A stretch of 6,274 nt of DNA from Hyphomicrobiales bacterium. GTDB lineage: Bacteria > Pseudomonadota > Alphaproteobacteria > Rhizobiales > GCA-2746425. Positions 1-5,090 of the stretch are shown here, one piece after another. Every line of letters begins with the position of its first letter. Within the stretch, counting starts at the first letter, position 1. The notes beneath the pieces were generated by a model. It was not told the DNA's origin, did not search any database, and saw only the letters and a list, made by a program, of their open reading frames with translations. The stretch is taken from NCBI GenBank assembly GCA_002746425.1, contig NVXB01000016.1:7010-13283 (forward strand), read 5' to 3'. The translations under genes were made by a program, and so were the position numbers.

Positions 1-810
1 CCTGCATTCCTGCAAGATATCCATGAAGCTGGTGAAGTTGAATCAAACGTTTCCACGGGTTATCACGCCATTGAGTTTTTGCTCTGGGGCCAGGATTTGA
101 ACGGAACAGGCGTTGGTGCCGGTGCTCGTTCTTACACAGATTTCGACACTGCAAACTGCACCAATGGCAGCTGCGAACGTCGTGGAGATTATCTGCGTGC
201 GGCAACTCAGCTGCTGATCTCTGATCTGGAAGAAATGGTCGGCAACTGGACAGCAAACGGCGCTGCACGCTCCGCTTTGTTCACAGATGAAACCGCTGGT
301 CTTGCAACAATTCTGACCGGCATGGGCTCTCTTTCTTACGGCGAATTGGCCGGCGAGCGCATGAAGCTTGGTCTGTTGTTGAAAGATCCAGAAGAAGAGC
401 ATGATTGCTTCTCCGACAACACGCACAACTCCCATCTGTATGATGCGGTTGGCATTCGCAACGTTTACACCGGCCACTACAAACGCGTTGATGGCACTGT
501 CATCTCCGGTGCATCTCTGTCCGAGCTGGTTGCCCAGAACAACGCTGATCTCGACAGTGAATTGCGCGGCAAGTTGAACGCAACAATCGATGCCATGGGT
601 TCCATGGTGCTGCGTGCCAATAGTGTTGAAGCCTATGACCAGATGATTGGTGAAGGTAACGAGGAAGGCAACGCTGTTGTGCAAGCTGCGATTGATGGTT
701 TGATTGATCAGACCCGCTCCATCGAGCGTGTGATTGCAGCGCTTGATCTTAGCGGAATTGAGATTGAAGGCTCCGACAGCCTTGATAGTCCAGCTTCTGT
801 TTTCGAGTAA
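1..810 (+). CDS. IrpA-type imelysin family protein, C-terminal part (5' end outside window)
   Basis: The reading frame is open from base 1 to the TAA at 808-810 (269 residues), so the start lies to the left; the TTG at 79 falls in mid-domain and is not a real start. The visible part carries the imelysin metal-site motif GxHxxE as GYHAIE (58-75), followed directly by FLLWGQD. It then has the IrpA-like block YTDFDTANC with a C-x4-C pair (Cys codons at 157 and 172), DLEEMVGNW, and the conserved EHDCFSDNTHNSHLYDA and VYTGHY segments. Imelysins are periplasmic or outer-membrane-anchored proteins linked to iron uptake; the family name comes from an insulin-cleaving protein, but protease activity is doubtful for most members. 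Full-length relatives are roughly 400-430 residues, so about 150 N-terminal residues, including any signal peptide, are missing here. It is the first visible gene of the operon. The family call is secure; the role as an iron-binding or delivery protein is inferred. Confidence 0.93.
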   Translation, partial: PAFLQDIHEAGEVESNVSTGYHAIEFLLWGQDLNGTGVGAGARSYTDFDTANCTNGSCERRGDYLRAATQLLISDLEEMVGNWTANGAARSALFTDETAGLATILTGMGSLSYGELAGERMKLGLLLKDPEEEHDCFSDNTHNSHLYDAVGIRNVYTGHYKRVDGTVISGASLSELVAQNNADLDSELRGKLNATIDAMGSMVLRANSVEAYDQMIGEGNEEGNAVVQAAIDGLIDQTRSIERVIAALDLSGIEIEGSDSLDSPASVFE

Positions 811-831
811 AACCGCAGCACAAGAAATGCG

Positions 832-1164
832 ATGATTGTTTGCAGTTGCAACTTTCTATCTGAAAAAGACATTGAGGAAGTCGTTCTCGGCTTCCTCAAT
901 GAAGATGAGTGGCAACTGATCTCGCCTGGTATGGTTTATCACGCCCTGAAAAAGAGAGGTCGTTGTTGCAATTGCTTTCCGGATGTTGTGAATATCATTG
1001 TATCCACGAGTGAAGTTTTTCACCAAAGTCTCAAGACCCCGGAACAAGACATTGGCCCTTATGTGGGCCGCATTCGTGATGAGCATTTGCGATGCGAAAC
1101 GGTCAGACGCATGACCGCGATAGCAAGGCAGCAGAATCGAGAGCTTAATCTGAGACAGGGTTAA
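832..1164 (+). CDS. Bfd-like (2Fe-2S)-binding protein
   Basis: This 110-residue protein has no signal peptide and should be cytoplasmic. The N-terminus reads MIVCSCN, giving a C-x-C pair (Cys4, Cys6), and a second cluster follows at RGRCCNCF (Cys45, Cys46, Cys48). C4-x-C6 plus C45-x-x-C48 fits the ligand pattern of bacterioferritin-associated ferredoxin, which donates electrons to bacterioferritin to release stored iron. It differs from E. coli Bfd (64 residues) in two ways. The spacing between the Cys pairs is about 7 residues longer, and there is a charged C-terminal extension (about residues 50-110) with one more Cys (in HLRCET). It starts 21 bp after the upstream imelysin stop with only a weak purine-rich ribosome site (near 822-827), so it is probably co-transcribed and perhaps translationally coupled. 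Family assignment is by Cys pattern; whether its partner is bacterioferritin or something else is unknown. Confidence 0.8.
   Translation: MIVCSCNFLSEKDIEEVVLGFLNEDEWQLISPGMVYHALKKRGRCCNCFPDVVNIIVSTSEVFHQSLKTPEQDIGPYVGRIRDEHLRCETVRRMTAIARQQNRELNLRQG
862..901 (-). terminator. Terminator-like hairpin inside the Bfd-like gene (minus-strand orientation)
   Basis: The arms CATTGAGGAAG (870-880) and CTTCCTCAATG (891-901) are perfect inverted complements. The stem extends inward by a T-G wobble, C-G and G-C to a 4-base loop (884-887), for 14 pairs in total. Read on the minus strand, the stem is followed by GTCTTTTTC (complement of 870-862), which resembles a Rho-independent terminator. Read on the plus strand it is followed by AAGATGAG, with no T-run. 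It may stop antisense transcription, or act as an mRNA structure in the sense transcript. Its position within codons 13-24 of a gene means the function is uncertain, but the stem itself is directly visible. Confidence 0.45.
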
Positions 1165-1188
1165 GCCAGTCATGGATTGAATTAGCTG

Positions 1189-2733
1189 ATGAAAGCTAGA
1201 AAAGACGAAAACTTTGGTTTGGCGCGGACATGTGTCGTTAGCGCCGTATTAATCGGTTTCATGATGGCGGGTACCACCCTCATCCATGCGCAAGAGACAA
1301 CAGATTTTCTCCAGATACGCGATGATTTAACGGCAAAAGATATCGAGCGGGTCACCAGCGTGACAACGCCCACGGATGATTTTTCCAAACCCGAAAGTTT
1401 CGAGATCAAGCAGGGCGGTGCGGCAACGTCAACCAAGACCGTCAACCGCAATTCCTTTTCCCATTTCTCTGACAATCTATCTTTTGCGCAAGAGCGGGAT
1501 TTTAAGCTTGGCAATGGCCTGTTCCGCAAGTTTTGGGTATCCTCCCCAAGCTCCACTCAGGCCTCCGATGGTCTGGGCCCATTGTTCAATGCTCGTTCGT
1601 GCCAGACGTGCCATTTGAAAGATGGTCGCGGCCACCCGCCAGAGGGTGATGATGACGCAACATCGATGTTTTTGCGCCTCGCGCGCCCTGCCAAAACCGA
1701 CGGGGATAAAGCTCTTTTAGCTGCATCCGGCGGGTTGAACCTGCCAGACCCCACCTATGGCGGTCAGTTGCAGGATTTCGCTGTGCCCGGCCTGCAGGCC
1801 GAAGGCGATATGGTCATCACCTATGAAGAACAGTTGGTGACACTGGACGATGGCACCAGCGTTTCCTTGCGCATGCCAGCTTATTCGGTGACCAATCTGG
1901 GCTTTGGCCCGATGCATCCCGACACGACTTTTTCACCGCGTGTGACACCGCAAATGATCGGTCTTGGCTTGGTCGAATCCATTCACGAATCCGACCTTGT
2001 TAATCAGGCAGACCCGGATGACGGAGATGAAGATGGCATATCTGGTCGCTTGTCCCTGGTGAGCGGCACCATTGGCCGCTTTGGCTGGAAAGCCTCCAAC
2101 GCCACCGTGCGCCAGCAAAGCGCCGATGCTTTTGCCGGAGATATCGGCCTGTCATCGCCCTATGCCCCGCGCCACCACGGCGATTGCACAGTAAACCAGC
2201 AAGAATGCCTGCAAATGGCAACCGGTGTTCAAAAACGATTAGGCGATACCGAAGCGCCTGATCCTGTTTTGGAACTGGTGACCTTTTACTCCAAAAATCT
2301 CGCCGTGCCAGCAAGGCGCGATGTTTCTGATCCGGTCGTGCTGCGCGGCAAAGAACAGTTTTATGGCCTAGGCTGCGTATCCTGTCATCGCCCAAAATAT
2401 GTTACCTCGCGCGACGCGGATGAAAAGGTTCACGCCTTTCAATTGATCTGGCCGTATTCCGATTTTTTGCTGCATGATATGGGTGAAGGGTTGGCTGATG
2501 GTCAGGAAGTTGGCTCTGCAAGCGGCCAAGAATGGCGCACCGCACCTTTGTGGGGCACAGGCTTGACGGAAACCGTCAATGGCCACTCGTTCTTCCTGCA
2601 TGATGGCCGGGCACGAAACCGCACGGAAGCCATCTTGTGGCATGGCGGCGAAGCCCAAAGCGCCCGCGATGGTTTTGCCAGCCTTGAACAAGCCGATCGC
2701 GACGCACTGATAAAGTTTCTGGAAAGTCTATGA
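1189..2733 (+). CDS. Diheme cytochrome-c-type oxidoreductase (DHOR, DUF1111 / 'thiol oxidoreductase-like')
   Basis: A 514-residue protein. Residues 1-34 form a Sec signal peptide: a basic start MKARK, a hydrophobic core about 14-32, and cleavage likely after IHA (residue 34). Two covalent heme c sites are visible: CQTCH at 138-142, in the context LFNARSCQTCHLKDGRGHPP, and CVSCH at 396-400. The C-terminal block WRTAPLWG (449-456), FFLHDGRARNRTEAILWHGGEA (468-489) and the ending FLESL are typical of the DUF1111/DHOR family, distantly related to MauG and diheme peroxidases. Its length is normal for the family and the protein should be periplasmic. Family members are often labelled thiol oxidoreductases, but that activity is not established. 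It starts 24 bp after the Bfd-like gene with a weak ribosome site (GGA at 1174-1176), and its stop overlaps the next start. In this context a redox role in periplasmic iron handling, such as changing the iron oxidation state, is a plausible inference. Confidence 0.93.
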   Translation: MKARKDENFGLARTCVVSAVLIGFMMAGTTLIHAQETTDFLQIRDDLTAKDIERVTSVTTPTDDFSKPESFEIKQGGAATSTKTVNRNSFSHFSDNLSFAQERDFKLGNGLFRKFWVSSPSSTQASDGLGPLFNARSCQTCHLKDGRGHPPEGDDDATSMFLRLARPAKTDGDKALLAASGGLNLPDPTYGGQLQDFAVPGLQAEGDMVITYEEQLVTLDDGTSVSLRMPAYSVTNLGFGPMHPDTTFSPRVTPQMIGLGLVESIHESDLVNQADPDDGDEDGISGRLSLVSGTIGRFGWKASNATVRQQSADAFAGDIGLSSPYAPRHHGDCTVNQQECLQMATGVQKRLGDTEAPDPVLELVTFYSKNLAVPARRDVSDPVVLRGKEQFYGLGCVSCHRPKYVTSRDADEKVHAFQLIWPYSDFLLHDMGEGLADGQEVGSASGQEWRTAPLWGTGLTETVNGHSFFLHDGRARNRTEAILWHGGEAQSARDGFASLEQADRDALIKFLESL

Positions 2734-3836
2734 TGATCAATTTCAAACGCTTCTTTGTTTCCGCCCTCTTTGCATTGTCGGTGCTGCCTATGGGCCAAAC
2801 GGCCCACGCACAAGATTCGGGCACTGTGGTGCGAACCGTCATTGCAGAAGCGATCAAACCAGCCTTTGATGCGTTTGCACAAAGTGCCATTGCGGCAAAC
2901 CAGAGTGTCGAGGCGCTATGCGCTGCGCCCTCAACAGCGAACGTACTTCAGGCCCAAGAGGGCTTTCGCGCGCTGGTCACCAGTTGGTCGCATGCCGAGC
3001 TGTTTCGCATTGGCCCGCTCACTGCCGATAACCGTCTGGAGCGTATTTTGTTCTGGCCGGATCGCAGAAGCCTTGGCCAGCGCCAAGTGCAAACCGCGAT
3101 CTACAAAAAAGATCCAACCGTCACAACACTTGAAACGCTCAGCCCCAAAAGCGTGGCGATGCAGGGCTTGATGGCGCTGGAATACACTTTGTTTGGCAAA
3201 GGCTCAGATGCACTGTCCGGTACGGGAGGTGATGCAGAATTTAGATGCCAGTACGCCACCGCCATCACCCAAAACATCGTTGTGATCTCCGCAGAACTTG
3301 CAAAATACTGGTCTGGTGAAAACGCTTTTTCCAAGCGCTGGCTTTCGCCATCTGCCACCAACCCCATGGTGCGCGATGAGATTGAGCAATTATCCATCGT
3401 GCTGAAAATATTTGGCGATGGCGTAGAGATTATGAAAGAGCAGCGCTTTAGCCCGTTCTTGAAAGACAGCCAGGCCGCCGCACGCCCCAAAGCGGCGTTG
3501 TTCTGGCGCTCCAACATGTCGATACCCAGTTTAATCGGCGGCATTGAAATGCTGGACCATCTTCTGGCTAATTCAAAACTGGATAGTTTGGTCACCGGCA
3601 ATCACAAGCGTGAATTATCGGCGGTGCGGTTTGAATTTGCCAACGCAAAACGGGCGCTGGAGCGTGCCTATGCCAATGGCGAAACCGATATGAAAACAGT
3701 GTTGGCCAATGAAGAAACTTATGGGCAATTGAACTACGCCCACATTGTTTTAACCGGGCTAGTCAGCAATCTGCGCGGCCCCATTCCCAATATGTTTGGC
3801 ATCATAACCGGGTTTTCATCTCTGGACGGGGACTGA
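2730..3836 (+). CDS. Second imelysin family protein (divergent paralogue)
   Basis: A 368-residue complete protein with a Sec signal peptide: MMINFKRFF, a hydrophobic core about 8-21, and likely cleavage after AHA at residue 27. Imelysin hallmarks are FRIGPLTADNRLERILFWPD (92-111), GLMALEYTLFG (146-156) and the C-terminal GFSSLDGD (361-368). The GxHxxE motif of the first imelysin is replaced by GLMALE (146-151), so the metal-site His is Met here while the Glu is kept. The gene overlaps the diheme oxidoreductase by 4 bp (ATGA), which implies translational coupling. The start has two adjacent ATGs (2730 and 2733). The GGAAAG at 2721-2726 sits 3 bases before the first and 6 before the second, so 2733 could be the one used, giving a protein one residue shorter. 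It is predicted to be periplasmic and to work with the upstream imelysin; a distinct ligand-binding or partner role is inferred from the changed motif. Confidence 0.9.
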   Translation: MMINFKRFFVSALFALSVLPMGQTAHAQDSGTVVRTVIAEAIKPAFDAFAQSAIAANQSVEALCAAPSTANVLQAQEGFRALVTSWSHAELFRIGPLTADNRLERILFWPDRRSLGQRQVQTAIYKKDPTVTTLETLSPKSVAMQGLMALEYTLFGKGSDALSGTGGDAEFRCQYATAITQNIVVISAELAKYWSGENAFSKRWLSPSATNPMVRDEIEQLSIVLKIFGDGVEIMKEQRFSPFLKDSQAAARPKAALFWRSNMSIPSLIGGIEMLDHLLANSKLDSLVTGNHKRELSAVRFEFANAKRALERAYANGETDMKTVLANEETYGQLNYAHIVLTGLVSNLRGPIPNMFGIITGFSSLDGD

Positions 3837-4924
3837 TGTTATTTGGCGTAAAACCTGAGTTTGATCGCCGCCAATTCTTGAAGGCGGCGGGCGTTGGATT
3901 TGTGGCAAGCCTGTTGCCGCGCGCCGCCGAAGCGTTTGAACAAACCGATGTTCTGTATGCCAGCGCCTATCAGGCCCCGGACAAGAGCTTTGGCATCGCA
4001 TTGCTGGATGATTCTGGCGCGTTATTGCAGCACATGCCGCTGCCAAAGCGCGGCCATGATGTTGTTTACAGCGCCGCCGCGCAAAAACTTGCCGTATTTT
4101 CACGCCGCCCCGGCACCTTTGCCGCGATTATGGATCGCACCATGGCAACGCCGCCAAAACTGATCACATCCCCGCCTAACAGGCACTTTTATGGTCATGG
4201 CTGTTTCTCTGCGAACGGCAAATTGCTGTTTTCAACAGAGAATGATTTTGACAATGCCAAGGGCGTTATCGGGATTTATGACGCGGCATCTGATTTCAAA
4301 AGAATCGGCGAGTTTTCATCCCACGGCATTGGCCCGCATGACACGTTGATGCTGCCTGATGGGCATACAATGCTGATCGCCAATGGCGGTATTGAAACCC
4401 ACCCGGATTATGGCCGCAGTAAACTCAATATTTCGACGATGAAACCCAATCTGGCCTTTGTCGATATCCGCCACGGCACGCTTATCGAGCGTCATGAACT
4501 GCCAGCGGAATTCAGCAAGCTTTCAATTCGTCATCTGGCTGGCCTATCGCCAACGCAATTTTGGTTCGCTTGCCAAAATCAGGATAGTAATGGCGGTCTT
4601 GCCCCGCTCATTGGGCGGGTTCAACTGGGTGAGGGGCTAAAGATTTTGCGTCTGGGAGACGAGCAGACAGCAAGCCTGCGCGGTTATGTCGGCTCGATAT
4701 CGGCCAATCCCGATACCCAAACCATTATGGTGACATCGCCAAAGGGCCATGTTGGCTTTGAGATTTCCGTGGTGGATGAGCGCATCGTCAAAACGGTAAA
4801 ATCCAATGATATTTGCGGTACAGCCATGAGCGCCACGGGCCACATAACATCCACCGGATTCGGCCAATTTGGCACTAAAACGCACGGTTTTCATTGGGAT
4901 AACCACATAGAAATTATCCAATAG
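3836..4924 (+). CDS. Tat-exported DUF1513 family protein (predicted beta-propeller)
   Basis: A 362-residue protein. The N-terminus carries a twin-arginine signal: DRRQFLK at 10-16, then a weakly hydrophobic stretch AAGVGFVASLLP, with likely cleavage after AEA at residue 33. The mature part has repeated strand-rich blocks with small and aromatic residues, typical of DUF1513 proteins, which are thought to fold as beta-propellers. Conserved-looking His-containing motifs include RGHD (72-75), FSRRPGT (88-94), RHFYGHGCFS (116-125) and GIGPHD (164-169). Tat export means it is folded, perhaps with a cofactor, before reaching the periplasm. The start overlaps the previous stop by one base (TGATG), with a GGGGA ribosome site at 3828-3832. 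It is the last gene of the operon. Family and export route are well supported; the biochemical function is unknown, and an accessory role in periplasmic iron handling is inferred from its neighbours. Confidence 0.88.
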   Translation: MLFGVKPEFDRRQFLKAAGVGFVASLLPRAAEAFEQTDVLYASAYQAPDKSFGIALLDDSGALLQHMPLPKRGHDVVYSAAAQKLAVFSRRPGTFAAIMDRTMATPPKLITSPPNRHFYGHGCFSANGKLLFSTENDFDNAKGVIGIYDAASDFKRIGEFSSHGIGPHDTLMLPDGHTMLIANGGIETHPDYGRSKLNISTMKPNLAFVDIRHGTLIERHELPAEFSKLSIRHLAGLSPTQFWFACQNQDSNGGLAPLIGRVQLGEGLKILRLGDEQTASLRGYVGSISANPDTQTIMVTSPKGHVGFEISVVDERIVKTVKSNDICGTAMSATGHITSTGFGQFGTKTHGFHWDNHIEIIQ

Positions 4925-4937
4925 AGCGCGTTGCTCT
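4923..4937 (+). terminator. Weak hairpin after the operon
   Basis: AGAGC (4923-4927) and GCTCT (4933-4937) form a perfect 5-bp stem with a 5-base loop, starting within the stop codon of the DUF1513 gene. The following bases (CTTCGAGTTTCCC) contain only a short, interrupted T-run. It is in the right place for a transcript end but is short and weak. Termination may instead be Rho-dependent. Confidence 0.25.
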
Positions 4938-5034
4938 CTTCGAGTTTCCCAAGCAATTCATACATTTTGAGCCAGGAAACATCTCGGCTTGGTGGTTGCG
5001 CGCGTCTTGTCGGCACTTATTTGAGATTGAGTTC

Positions 5035-5063
5035 TTTACATATCCTGTATCTTCGCATATACG
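5035..5063 (+). promoter_or_regulatory. Putative sigma70-type promoter of the membrane-protein gene
   Basis: TTTACA (5035-5040; 5 of 6 to the TTGACA consensus) and TATACG (5058-5063; matches the TATA of the -10 box) are separated by exactly 17 bases. Transcription would start near 5070, leaving a leader of about 20 bases with the ribosome site. The -10 lies inside the palindrome at 5047-5070. This is a prediction from sequence only. Confidence 0.5.
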
Positions 5064-5070
5064 AAGATAC
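5047..5070. promoter_or_regulatory. 24-bp near-perfect palindrome, candidate repressor operator
   Basis: Arms GTATCTTCG (5047-5055) and CGAAGATAC (5062-5070) are exact reverse complements around the 6-base centre CATATA, of which the inner four bases also pair. Eleven of twelve half-site positions are symmetric. It covers the predicted -10 and start region, where a bound dimeric regulator would block RNA polymerase. The AT-rich centre with CG-containing flanks resembles winged-helix (ArsR/SmtB-type) operators, but the regulator is not in the window and this family guess is tentative. Confidence 0.6.
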
Positions 5071-5078
5071 GAATTAAC

Positions 5079-5084
5079 AAGGAG
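5079..5084 (+). promoter_or_regulatory. Strong ribosome binding site
   Basis: AAGGAG at 5079-5084, six bases before the ATG at 5091, is the best Shine-Dalgarno sequence in the window. It fixes the start of the membrane-protein gene and contrasts with the weak sites in the upstream operon. Confidence 0.85.
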
Positions 5085-5090
5085 ATTAAA

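Larger units (their letters stand above)
4925..5090. other. Intergenic region between the operon and the membrane-protein gene
   Basis: This 166-bp stretch is the only sizeable non-coding DNA in the window. I see no small ORF with a good ribosome site and no RNA gene. The left two thirds hold only the weak hairpin and a poor 6-bp inverted repeat (CCAAGC 4949-4954 / GCTTGG 4987-4992). The right end carries the promoter, palindrome and ribosome site of the next gene. Confidence 0.7.

Noticed and set aside
79..81. TTG as the start of the first gene
   Set aside because: Conserved imelysin sequence (GYHAIEF) lies upstream in the same frame back to base 1, so the gene begins outside the window.
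43..684. 213-codon minus-strand open frame
   Set aside because: It is antisense to the clearly coding imelysin gene, with no recognisable family, so I treat it as a shadow frame.
856..1173. Minus-strand open frame covering the Bfd-like gene, considered because of the minus-strand terminator-like hairpin
   Set aside because: The hairpin falls inside the end of this frame, so the frame would be cut by its own terminator. The product has no recognisable features. An antisense RNA remains possible, but not a protein gene.
1788..1801. 14-bp perfect palindrome CGGCCTGCAGGCCG
   Set aside because: It sits in the middle of the diheme oxidoreductase gene, is GC-rich and has no loop. It is consistent with chance and codon bias, and nothing nearby suggests a regulatory role.
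4949..4992. 6-bp inverted repeat CCAAGC / GCTTGG in the intergenic region
   Set aside because: The arms are short, the spacing is 32 bases and there is no T-run, so it is indistinguishable from chance.
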